Below, piece after piece: positions 33,847-41,758 of a stretch of 64,000 bases of DNA (positions are counted from its first letter, which is position 1; the number at the start of each line of letters is the position of its first letter). A model generated the notes under the pieces. It saw nothing but the letters and a program-made list of their open reading frames with translations. It was not told where the DNA came from and searched no databases. Made by a program: the position numbers and the translations under genes. Source of the stretch: JACKNG01 sp050184115 (GTDB lineage: Bacteria > Pseudomonadota > Gammaproteobacteria > Ga0077536); NCBI GenBank assembly GCA_050184115.1, contig JBFXAQ010000015.1, positions 1 through 64,000 of the forward strand. The letters run 5' to 3'.

Positions 33847-35919
33847 GTGGTGGGCTACCAGATCGGCACAGACATCGGCGGTACGTTCACCGATCTCGTC
33901 CTCGCGCGCGACGGCCGTCTGCTCGGTCGCTACAAATCCCCGACGACGCCAGGCGAGCTGTCTCGCGGGGTGCTGGATTGTCTCGCACTGGCCGCGCAGG
34001 GCGCAGGTCTGAATACGCCCGGCCTGCTGCGGGGTACGGACGTTTTCGTTCACGGGTCGACAGTCGCCACGAACGCCGTGCTGGAGCAACGCGGTGCGCG
34101 ATGCGGCGTGATCTGCACCCGCGGCACGCGATACACCCTGTGGCGAGGTGAAGGCCGGCGCCGGGACATTTTCAATTTCACGGCGCCGCCGCGCGCGCCG
34201 CTGGTCCGCCCGTACCTTTGCCAGGAAGTGGATGAACGTGTCGACCGTGATGGCCAGGTGCTGCGTCCGCTGGCCGAGGACGATGTCATCGCAGCGATTG
34301 AGCGCCTGCGTGAACTCGGGTGCACTGCGGCCGCAATCTCTCTCCTGTGGTCGGTGCGCAACCCAGACCACGAGCAACGTGTTGCTGCACTCGTGCGCCA
34401 GCACTGGCCTGAGGCCGCCCTCAGTTTGTCGAGCGAGGTGCAACCGATTTTGCGCGAGTACACGCGCATGTCCTGCACCGTGCTCAATGCGATGCTGAAG
34501 CCGGTGGTCGCCGACTACCTCACCGGGCTCGACGCTGATCTGCGTACACACGACTTTGCGGGCGAACTCTTGATCGTGACGTCCGACGGTGGTCTTCAGC
34601 CCGTGAGCGAAGTGTCGGAACGTCCGGTGTACATGCTCTTTTCCGGGCCGGCTACCGGACCCGGCGCTGCGGCTCACTTCGCGGCCAGCGAAGCTGGGCA
34701 GGATTGCCTGCTCATCGACATGGGCGGTACCAGCTTCGACGTAAGCACGGTAATCGGCGGTCGTATTGCGGTGACCCGCGACGGACGCATCAACGACTAC
34801 CCGACCGGAGTCTCGGCCGTGCAAATCCTGACCTTGGGCGCGGGCGGCGGCAGCGTCGCCTGCGTCGATGAGGGCGGGTTGCTGCGCGTCGGCCCGCGTA
34901 GTGCGGGGGCGCAACCCGGACCCGCCTGCTATGGTCGGGGCGGAACCGAAGCGACCGTGACGGATGCTTACCTGGTGCTGGGCTATCTCGCCGCTGAACG
35001 CTTTCTTGGCGGGCGCATGATGCTCGACCGAGCGGCGGCGACTGCGGCTATAGAGCAACACGTTGCTCGACCGCTCGACATTTCCATCGAGGACGCCGCT
35101 CTCGGCATTTGCCGCGTTGCCAACGAGTCGATGATTAACGGCATCCTCGAGATGACCGTCCGCCGCGGCATCGATCCGCGGCGGCTGCTGCTGGTAACGG
35201 GCGGGGGTGCAACCGGGGTTGCCGCGGTCGAGCTCGCGCGCGAACTTGGCATCAGCCGCGTAGTCGTGCCGCGCGAAACTTCAGTGCTGTGTGCTTTCGG
35301 CGCGCTGAACGCCGACCGGCAATGGTCCAGTGTGGCAAGCCATCCAACCAGCTTGCGGGCCTTCGACTACGATGCGGTCAATGCGACGGTGGCGCGACTC
35401 TTTGCTGCCGGCGAGGCTTTTCTAGAACGTCTGCGCGTGCCCGCAGCGGCACGCCACATCGAGATCTTTGCGGCGGCACGCTATCCGATGCAGGTAACCG
35501 AGATCGAGGTGCCCTGTCCGTCGAGCGTCCTCGACGCTCGCAGCGTTGCGCAGGTCGCAGATCGTTTTCACGCGGCCCACCAGGAACGCTACGCCGTGTC
35601 CGAGCCGGGATCGGATGTCGAGTTCGTCATGTGGCGCGTGGTCGCGCGCGGGGCCAACGCCGGCATTGCCGGGGGGGGCGACGGCACCTCCGCCGAGCCG
35701 TTTGTGATAGGGGATACCGAGCTTTTCGATGCGGAGAGTCGAACTCGCCGCGTCGTGCCGCTCATCGACATCGAGCGGATGGGTGTCGGCGACGTAGTCA
35801 CTGGTCCCGCGTTGATGGTGGCGGCGGATACCACGGTCGTCGCGCCGGCGGGGACGCGCGTCAGCGCACGGAGTGGCGGCCACCTGTTGATCGAGATCGA
35901 CTTAACCGGGAGATATTGA
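33847..35919 (+). CDS. Hydantoinase A/oxoprolinase family ATPase subunit (HyuA-like)
   Basis: This 690-residue subunit has an actin-like ATPase start (YQIGTDIGGTFTDLVL), VHGSTVATNAVLEQRGAR, the central LIDMGGTSFDVS near residue 290 and AGGGSVA. It supplies ATP hydrolysis for ring opening by the HyuB partner. GTG 33847 (or GTG 33850) starts directly after the upstream stop. The next gene's ATG overlaps this gene's TGA by one base, so the three enzymes are coupled. The end (AGTRVSARSGGHLLIEI) is normal, so the gene is intact. Confidence 0.88.
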   Translation: MVGYQIGTDIGGTFTDLVLARDGRLLGRYKSPTTPGELSRGVLDCLALAAQGAGLNTPGLLRGTDVFVHGSTVATNAVLEQRGARCGVICTRGTRYTLWRGEGRRRDIFNFTAPPRAPLVRPYLCQEVDERVDRDGQVLRPLAEDDVIAAIERLRELGCTAAAISLLWSVRNPDHEQRVAALVRQHWPEAALSLSSEVQPILREYTRMSCTVLNAMLKPVVADYLTGLDADLRTHDFAGELLIVTSDGGLQPVSEVSERPVYMLFSGPATGPGAAAHFAASEAGQDCLLIDMGGTSFDVSTVIGGRIAVTRDGRINDYPTGVSAVQILTLGAGGGSVACVDEGGLLRVGPRSAGAQPGPACYGRGGTEATVTDAYLVLGYLAAERFLGGRMMLDRAAATAAIEQHVARPLDISIEDAALGICRVANESMINGILEMTVRRGIDPRRLLLVTGGGATGVAAVELARELGISRVVVPRETSVLCAFGALNADRQWSSVASHPTSLRAFDYDAVNATVARLFAAGEAFLERLRVPAAARHIEIFAAARYPMQVTEIEVPCPSSVLDARSVAQVADRFHAAHQERYAVSEPGSDVEFVMWRVVARGANAGIAGGGDGTSAEPFVIGDTELFDAESRTRRVVPLIDIERMGVGDVVTGPALMVAADTTVVAPAGTRVSARSGGHLLIEIDLTGRY

Positions 35920-37100
35920 TGCGCATCGCAGTCGTCGGTGCCGGCGCCATGGGAGCAGACATTGTCAGTGAGCTTGTGCGCCGCGAACCCGAGCTGGCGC
36001 TGACCGTGGTTGACGCCGATGGTGCACGGGCTCGCTCAGTCGTCGAGCGGTCAGGCCTCAAGACAGCTGCGGCCAGCACTTGCGACGCAGGCGACCTGGA
36101 GGCGCTGACCCGGTTGCTTTCCAATGCAACCGTAACCGTGAACGCTGCCCAGTACGGCGTCAACCTCGACGTGATGCGCGCCTGCCTGGCGGCCGGCAGC
36201 CACTACCTCGACCTCGGCGGCATGTTTCACATCACGCGTCGCCAAATGGCGCTCGGTGCGGAGTTCGAGGGAACGGGGCTGACCGCCGTGCTGGGCATGG
36301 GCGCGGCTCCGGGGCTGAGCAACCTTCTGGCTGTCGCGGCTTGTGAGGGTATGGAACGCATCGAGAGCGTCGACATGGCTTTCGCCGCGGTAGCGCCTGA
36401 TATGCCCGAGAGCGACGTGTTCGTCCCTCCTTACTCGATCCGCACCATCATGCAGGAATTTTGTGATCCGTCTTTTCAGTACGTCGATGGCGAACTGCGC
36501 GAATTGCCGGCACTGGCGGGACGACGCTGCATTCGATTCCCGGAACCGATCGGCGAGGTCGACTGCGTTCACACGTTACATTCGGAGCCGGCAACGCTGC
36601 CGAGCCTATTAGCCGAGCGGGGCGCACGCGAGGTGACCTGGCGTCTAGGTCTGCCCGCACGGCTGGAAGACGCCGTGCAGGCCTTCGCCGCGGCCGGCCT
36701 CGGTTCGGCAAAGCCACTGAATGTTGGTGGCGCGGCGATCGCACCGGTCGAATTCCTTGCGGCCTGCATCGACAATCGGATCGCGAGCGCACCGCGCTCT
36801 GAGGAGCCGTATTCCGAATTCGGCTGCCTGCGTGCCGAGGCGCGAGGATGGACAAGCGAAGGCATGGTCCGCGTCGTAGTCGAATGCGTTCTCGCGACGA
36901 ATGGCGTAGCGCCCGACGTTGCTGGCGTAATGACCGGCACGCCGGCCGCCGTAGCGGCACTCATGCTCGCGAAAGGCGAGGCCGGATGCCCGGGCGCGCA
37001 TGGTCCCGAACGCGTGATTGACCCTTCGACGATGTTTACGCGACTCGCAGATGTCGGATTCAAGACATCGCGCACGGAGCGCCGTCAAATTGCGGGATGA
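35919..37100 (+). CDS. Saccharopine dehydrogenase-like NAD(P)-dependent oxidoreductase
   Basis: This 393-residue protein begins MRIAVVGAGAMGADIVSEL, a Rossmann fold, and continues with the saccharopine dehydrogenase features VTVNAAQYGVNLDVMRACLAAGSHYLDLGG and LGMGAAPGLSNLLA. The family reduces or oxidises imino acids such as saccharopine or N-carboxyalkyl amino acids. Coupling to hydantoinase A/B by a TGATG overlap suggests a step that handles the amino acid freed by ring opening. It is the last host gene before the prophage and appears full length. Confidence 0.82.
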   Translation: MRIAVVGAGAMGADIVSELVRREPELALTVVDADGARARSVVERSGLKTAAASTCDAGDLEALTRLLSNATVTVNAAQYGVNLDVMRACLAAGSHYLDLGGMFHITRRQMALGAEFEGTGLTAVLGMGAAPGLSNLLAVAACEGMERIESVDMAFAAVAPDMPESDVFVPPYSIRTIMQEFCDPSFQYVDGELRELPALAGRRCIRFPEPIGEVDCVHTLHSEPATLPSLLAERGAREVTWRLGLPARLEDAVQAFAAAGLGSAKPLNVGGAAIAPVEFLAACIDNRIASAPRSEEPYSEFGCLRAEARGWTSEGMVRVVVECVLATNGVAPDVAGVMTGTPAAVAALMLAKGEAGCPGAHGPERVIDPSTMFTRLADVGFKTSRTERRQIAG

Positions 37101-37284
37101 GGGTTCGCGCCTAGGCGACAGGCGCTACCAAGCGAAGCGGGTGTATTGTTCGAATCCACGTCGGGGTGTGGGAGACCGACGTCGTAAAAACAATAAGTTG
37201 GTGTGGCTCCCCGGTCCGACCACACTACGAACCCGCCAGGTGGTAGTACCGCTGCCGGAGCGGTGGTTCGCGAGGGCGGCTTGA
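37101..37284. other. Host-prophage junction: candidate left attachment region
   Basis: This gap between the last host gene and the first phage gene contains GTTCGAATCC-like sequence at 37149-37158, the T-loop signature often found in tRNA-derived att cores. An inverted repeat ACGTCGG/CCGACGT lies at 37161-37185. Two more short hairpins follow (GTGTGG/CCACAC and CGAACC/GGTTCG). A complete tRNA cannot be folded here because the T-stem does not pair. The precise core can only be found by comparing with the right junction, which is outside the window. Confidence 0.4.
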
Positions 37285-38247
37285 TTGGCCGCGGTGCTCG
37301 CCTCCATGGAACCTCGCGGCCTGGTCAGCTTTCACTGTGCCCGCCTCGGCGGTGGCTGTGGGCATCGCTGGCAGGGTGAACCGGGGCGGGTAGAAGCGCG
37401 CGAGGAGCTGGACCACCACCCGTTCGAGTACTTCGCCGAGTGCCCGGACTGCGGGCAGGAAGCCGCCCAGGCGGCATGGGAGCGCGCGCTGGCGAAGGCC
37501 TGGACGCGGGCCACGGGGCCGCGCACGGCGGAGGGGAAGGCGGCCTCGGCGCGTAACCTGGACGGCCACCCGACGGCGGAGGAGGCCTTCCGCACGCGCT
37601 TCAACGCGATGAAGCACGGGCTGTTCGCCCGCACGGCTACCTACTTTCCTGCCAAGCCGGGCAAGTACCCGCAGTGCGACGGCTGCGAGCTGCTCGTCGA
37701 GTGCCACAGCCAGGTGGCCTGCCTCAAGCGGACCGAGCTGTTCCTGAAGCACCAGGTGGCGTTCGAAACGCGGGACCCGGTGCTGCTGACCGACATCCGC
37801 GCCGACACGCAGGCTGCGGTGCAGGCCCTGATCAACGACATGATCGTCGCCATCGCGGCCGACGGCGGGCCGCGCCTGCGCACGCCTGAGTGGTACTACG
37901 ACAAGGATGGCGGCTTCCACCTGGCGCAGTGGGTGGACGACAAGACGGGCGAGACGATTCAGCTCTACAAGCTCGAAGCGCACCCGCTGATGAAGCTCCT
38001 GATGGACTTCATCTCGAAGAACGCGATGACCCTGGCGGACATGGAGATGACGCCGAAGGCCCAGGACGAGCAGGAGCTGATGCGAGGCTTCCTCGAGGAG
38101 AAGCGCGGCGAGGACGAGCGCGCGCTCGACTACCAGCAGCGCCAGGTGACCGCGCTCGAGGACCTCCGCGAGGCCATCACGCGGTCGCAGGAGAAGACGA
38201 AGCGCGACCCGGTGTTGATCGAACACGGTGAGATCGAGGTGCGCTGA
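37285..38247 (+). CDS. Phage protein upstream of terminase, candidate small terminase subunit
   Basis: This 320-residue protein has an N-terminal zinc-ribbon-like region (CGHRW, then AECPDCGQE). A segment GPRTAEGKAASARNLDGH followed by RFNAMKHGLFAR resembles DNA-binding modules found in small terminases and HNH-type phage proteins. A third cysteine cluster (CDGCELLVECHSQVAC) and a long acidic helical C-terminus follow. It overlaps the large terminase gene by one base (TGATG). TTG 37285 has a GAGGG at workable distance; ATG 37306 is an alternative start. The terminase role is inferred from position and DNA-binding look. Confidence 0.6.
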   Translation: MAAVLASMEPRGLVSFHCARLGGGCGHRWQGEPGRVEAREELDHHPFEYFAECPDCGQEAAQAAWERALAKAWTRATGPRTAEGKAASARNLDGHPTAEEAFRTRFNAMKHGLFARTATYFPAKPGKYPQCDGCELLVECHSQVACLKRTELFLKHQVAFETRDPVLLTDIRADTQAAVQALINDMIVAIAADGGPRLRTPEWYYDKDGGFHLAQWVDDKTGETIQLYKLEAHPLMKLLMDFISKNAMTLADMEMTPKAQDEQELMRGFLEEKRGEDERALDYQQRQVTALEDLREAITRSQEKTKRDPVLIEHGEIEVR

Positions 38248-39839
38248 TGGCGGCCCGCACCTCGCCAGCCCAGCGCATCCAGATGGAGAACGTCGCCGAG
38301 CGCGAGCTGCACCGGTATGCCGGCAACCATGCGCTGTGGCACAAGCATGTTCACGACGTCGAGCTCGACCCGGCCCAGGTCCTCAAGATGGTGGAGATGG
38401 ACCAGCACCGGATGACGCTCGACTATTCCTGCCGGCGCACGGGCAAGACGGCGGTGAAGGAGCTCTACCTAATCGAGCAGAACGCGCTCGAATCGGACCA
38501 GGAACTCGGCATCGTGGCGCCGCGCGAGGCGCAGGCCATCGTGAACCTGAACTACCACCTGGAGGCCATCCGGCGATCGCCGATCCTCTCGGCCTACATC
38601 GCGTTCAAGTCCGGCCGGCGGCAGATTGCGGACACCTACTACCAGTTCGCCAACCGCTCGCTGGCGCGGGCCTACGGCATCATGGCCCAGGTCGACGGTG
38701 GCGACCTCACCATGGCGAGCCTGGAGGAGGTGGACGACATGCCGCGCGAGCGGCTGTTCTCGCGCTTCCTGCTGATGATGGGCTCGAAGCGCCGCCTGGG
38801 CGCCTCGAAGGACTCGGCCAACGATCCGCAGATCCGCATCACCGGCGTGTTCAAGGGCGCGGACACCCTGAGCGACATGGTCAACGATGGTCACTACCAC
38901 GTGCTGCCGACCGTCAACGTGCACCTCGGGATCGAGATGGGGATCTTGAACGAGGACTTCATGACGCTGATGCGCACTCAGCTCTCGCCGGACGAGTACA
39001 TCCGCCAGCTCCTCTGCATCAACGTCGCCGCGCGGAACCTGATCTGGGAGAAGTATGTGCGCCGGGCGATGCACATCGGGCTGCAGGCCTCGCTCGGCCT
39101 GGCTGAGCCGCTGCCCGGCGAGCAGTACAAGAAACGCGGCCTCATCGGGCTCGGGTATGACCACAGTGGTCACGGCGAGAGCCCGCAGGCCTCGCGCTAC
39201 GCCTGCGTGGTGACCGAGCAGATCGGGAATTTCACCTGCTTCGTGTTCGCCCGCACCTGGCCGCCCGGCACGGATGAGCAGGTGGTGCGCCGGGATCTGC
39301 TCGGGATCTTCCTCTACTTCCGGCCGGACTACGCCATGGGCGACGCCTACGGCATCGGCCTGATGACCCAGCTCAACGATGATCTCTACGCGGCCGGGGT
39401 GACGCACGTCGACCGCCGCACCATCGGCGAGGGCGAGAGCACGGCCAGCACGTGGGTGGACTGGTTCTTCGCCCCGATCCGCTTCGAGGGCATGGTGAAG
39501 CACTCCATGGCCTCGGCGCTGCGTGGCGTGTTCCACAACCTGCAGGCCGCCGTGCCGTACTTCGACGACGCCGACCTGCAGGCGCCGGAAACGGCGGATC
39601 TGCGTCTGCTGGTGCGCCAGCTCGTGAACATCCGCCCGGAGGCGACGAAGGCGAGCTACGCCACCTACAAGATGGTCAACGCCAAGCTCGGCGACGACTT
39701 GTTCGATGCCGCGATGGCCGCGGTGTGGGCGCTGGTGACGCGGGGCGCGGCGCCCTCGGACAGCGCGGTTCTGATCGGTTCACCCCGGACGCGCGAGCAG
39801 CTCCTCGGCGCGCCCGCTGCTGAGAGGGCATTCTCATGA
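38247..39839 (+). CDS. Phage terminase large subunit
   Basis: This 530-residue protein has a Walker A-like SCRRTGKT at residues 61-68 and a likely Walker B/coupling region in TMASLEEVDDM near 157. A C-terminal nuclease domain contains YDHSGHGESPQASRYA and MGDAYGIGLM, where acidic residues would bind metal. It cuts and pumps DNA into the prohead. It is coupled to the upstream gene by TGATG and to the portal gene by an ATGA overlap. Head-full versus cos packaging cannot be told from the sequence seen. Confidence 0.85.
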   Translation: MAARTSPAQRIQMENVAERELHRYAGNHALWHKHVHDVELDPAQVLKMVEMDQHRMTLDYSCRRTGKTAVKELYLIEQNALESDQELGIVAPREAQAIVNLNYHLEAIRRSPILSAYIAFKSGRRQIADTYYQFANRSLARAYGIMAQVDGGDLTMASLEEVDDMPRERLFSRFLLMMGSKRRLGASKDSANDPQIRITGVFKGADTLSDMVNDGHYHVLPTVNVHLGIEMGILNEDFMTLMRTQLSPDEYIRQLLCINVAARNLIWEKYVRRAMHIGLQASLGLAEPLPGEQYKKRGLIGLGYDHSGHGESPQASRYACVVTEQIGNFTCFVFARTWPPGTDEQVVRRDLLGIFLYFRPDYAMGDAYGIGLMTQLNDDLYAAGVTHVDRRTIGEGESTASTWVDWFFAPIRFEGMVKHSMASALRGVFHNLQAAVPYFDDADLQAPETADLRLLVRQLVNIRPEATKASYATYKMVNAKLGDDLFDAAMAAVWALVTRGAAPSDSAVLIGSPRTREQLLGAPAAERAFS

Positions 39840-41215
39840 GTTCAATCGGCAACCTGCTGGCCCGCATCGGCCGGGCCTGGAACGGCGACAGCACCATCCT
39901 CCTGCCGGGTGAGGTGGTGGCCGGTTCGAGCGAACGCGGCTACCGGCCGACGCCGGAGAACCGAACCGATTACCTCTACCGCACCATGTGGGTGGACCCG
40001 GCGGTGCGCGCGTCGATCATCGACATCCGCCGAATGGACCGGCTCGACCCGCGCGTGAAGCGCATCCACGGCCGCACCGCTCGGGCGACGGTGAAGGGCG
40101 GGCTGAAGCTCCGCATGACCACCAGCAACCGGCGGATCGAGCGGCAGTGGCTGGAGTTCTCACGCCGGCTCAAGCTCGATCGCCGCGAGAAGCTCGAAAG
40201 CGATGCGCGGGGCTTCATGATGGAGGGCAACCTGCCCATGCAGTGGGTGCTCGACAGCGCGCCGCGGGTGGTGGCCGGCATCCGCATGCCGAGCGAGACC
40301 ATCCGCCCGAACGTGAGCCCGAACGGCACCTGGCTCGACGTCAAGCGCGCCTATGAGCAGTACGACCTCTCCACCGGTGCGCGCCTGGCCGAGTTCGCGC
40401 TGTGGCAGCTCTCGCTGGTACGCCTCACGCCGGACAACTTCGACGACGTCGGCGCGATGGGGCGGCCGTACCTCGACGCCAACCGCACGATCTGGAAAAA
40501 GCTGACGATGACCGAGGAGGACCTGGTCATCCGCCGGCGCATGCGCGCGCCGCTGCGCATGGCGCACGTGCTCGAAGGGGCGACGGAGGATGAGCTGCGG
40601 GCCTACCGCGAGGAAGTGGAGCGCAACCAGGCCGAGGGCTCGACGAACGACTACTACCTGAACAAGAAGGGCAGCGTCACCCCGGTGCAGGGCGACGCCA
40701 AGCTGAATGAGATCGCCGACGTCGACTACCTGCTGAACACGTTCTTCGCCGGCGCACCGGCGCCGAAGGGCCTGTTCGGGTACTCGGGTGATCTGAACCG
40801 CGACATCCTCGAAGACCTCAAGCAGGACTTCTACGAGGAGATCGACTCCATCCAGGACGCGCTGAGCTACGTGTACCAGCTCGGGTTCGAGCTCGACCTG
40901 CTGCTGCGCGGCATCAACCCGTTCGAACACGACCTGCAGGTGCTGTTCGCCGAGCGCCGCACGGAGACGGCCAACCAGGCCGCCGACCGCGCGCTCAAGT
41001 ACCAGGCCATGGGCGCGAGCAAGCACACCGTGTTCGAGACCGCCGGCCTCAACGCCGACACGGAGCGCGAGCGGCTCGAAGACGAACTCGACGAGAACGA
41101 CCCCTACCCCGAATCCCCGCGCGGCGCCGGCGCCGGTGGCGGCCGCCCGCGGGTGGCCATCACGCCGGGCAACGCGGGCAAGGGGCAGAGCCAGACGACG
41201 ATTTCGAACCAGTAA
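39836..41215 (+). CDS. Phage portal protein
   Basis: This 459-residue protein is located directly after the large terminase. The N-terminal half has a mixed clip/wing pattern. The conserved central segment (LNEIADVDYLLNTFFAGAPAPKGLFGYSGDLNRD) and the long helix IQDALSYVYQLGFELDLLLRGI fit portal stem and crown regions. The C-terminal 40 residues are Gly/Pro-rich and disordered. Twelve copies would form the DNA entry ring. The identification rests on gene order and the portal-like pattern; there is no catalytic motif to check. Confidence 0.82.
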   Translation: MSSIGNLLARIGRAWNGDSTILLPGEVVAGSSERGYRPTPENRTDYLYRTMWVDPAVRASIIDIRRMDRLDPRVKRIHGRTARATVKGGLKLRMTTSNRRIERQWLEFSRRLKLDRREKLESDARGFMMEGNLPMQWVLDSAPRVVAGIRMPSETIRPNVSPNGTWLDVKRAYEQYDLSTGARLAEFALWQLSLVRLTPDNFDDVGAMGRPYLDANRTIWKKLTMTEEDLVIRRRMRAPLRMAHVLEGATEDELRAYREEVERNQAEGSTNDYYLNKKGSVTPVQGDAKLNEIADVDYLLNTFFAGAPAPKGLFGYSGDLNRDILEDLKQDFYEEIDSIQDALSYVYQLGFELDLLLRGINPFEHDLQVLFAERRTETANQAADRALKYQAMGASKHTVFETAGLNADTERERLEDELDENDPYPESPRGAGAGGGRPRVAITPGNAGKGQSQTTISNQ

Positions 41216-41230
41216 CCACCGGAGTACTAC

Positions 41231-41479
41231 ATGGACAACCAGCACGAGAAGATCACCGGCTACCGCGACCTGAGCCAGGCCGAGATCGACCTCATGAACG
41301 AGATCAAGGCCGAGGGCGAGCGGGTGCGTGAACTGTGCGACAAGCTCACCGCTCTGCAGGCACCGCACGAAGGCCAGGGCCGCAAGGTAGATGGCCGTTG
41401 GGTCAGCATCGGCCGTACCCACCTGCAGCAGGGTTTCATGGCCCTGGTGCGGTCAGTCGCTCAACCGACCACATTCTGA
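41231..41479 (+). CDS. acb2: Acb2-like anti-CBASS cyclic-nucleotide sponge
   Basis: This 82-residue all-helical protein has the hallmark N-terminus QHEKITGYRDLSQAEIDLMN and C-terminus WVSIGRTHLQQGFMALVRSVAQPTTF of the Acb2/Tad1 hairpin family. Tyr11 and Lys26 fall at the positions I recall as nucleotide-binding residues of phage PaMx33 Acb2. Acb2 binds cyclic di- and trinucleotides with high affinity and so starves CBASS effectors of their signal. A GGAG Shine-Dalgarno sits seven bases upstream. It lies in the structural operon between portal and MuF genes, so it would be expressed with late head genes. Tad1-like sequestration of gcADPR-type signals is an alternative. Confidence 0.82.
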   Translation: MDNQHEKITGYRDLSQAEIDLMNEIKAEGERVRELCDKLTALQAPHEGQGRKVDGRWVSIGRTHLQQGFMALVRSVAQPTTF

Positions 41480-41485
41480 CTCCGA

Positions 41486-41758
41486 GTGCCCTGGCAAGAC
41501 GCCATCAACGGCCTGCTATTCGAGGGCGGCTCGGCGGTGCTGCTGTGGTTGAACGTGCGCCGGTTGCTGGCCGACGGGCACGTCGCCGGCGTCGACTGGC
41601 GGGTGACGGCGTTCTTCGCGCTGTGGGGCGTGTGGAACGTGTACTACTACGCGCACCTGGGGCAGGTGGCCTCCGCGGCGGCGGCGCTGCTGGTGGCGGG
41701 CGCGAACGGCGCGTGGGTGATGCTGGCGCTGAGGCTCGGCCGTGTACCTGCTCGCTGA
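41486..41758 (+). CDS. Small phage membrane protein
   Basis: This 90-residue protein has three hydrophobic segments (about residues 8-28, 38-58 and 60-85) and starts with a GTG six bases after the Acb2 stop. The family is unknown to me. Its last 17 bases overlap the MuF gene, so it is translated as part of the head operon. Possible roles are superinfection exclusion, membrane anchoring of head assembly, or a partner of the adjacent counter-defence protein; none is shown by the sequence. Confidence 0.65.
   Translation: MPWQDAINGLLFEGGSAVLLWLNVRRLLADGHVAGVDWRVTAFFALWGVWNVYYYAHLGQVASAAAALLVAGANGAWVMLALRLGRVPAR

Noticed and set aside
31645..35061. 1138-codon open frame antisense to the LysR/hydantoinase genes
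   Set aside because: Runs across three recognised genes on the other strand with no family features; a shadow caused by codon bias.
37140..37190. Possible tRNA gene around TTCGAATCC
   Set aside because: T-stem does not pair, and no anticodon arm, acceptor stem or CCA end can be built on either strand.
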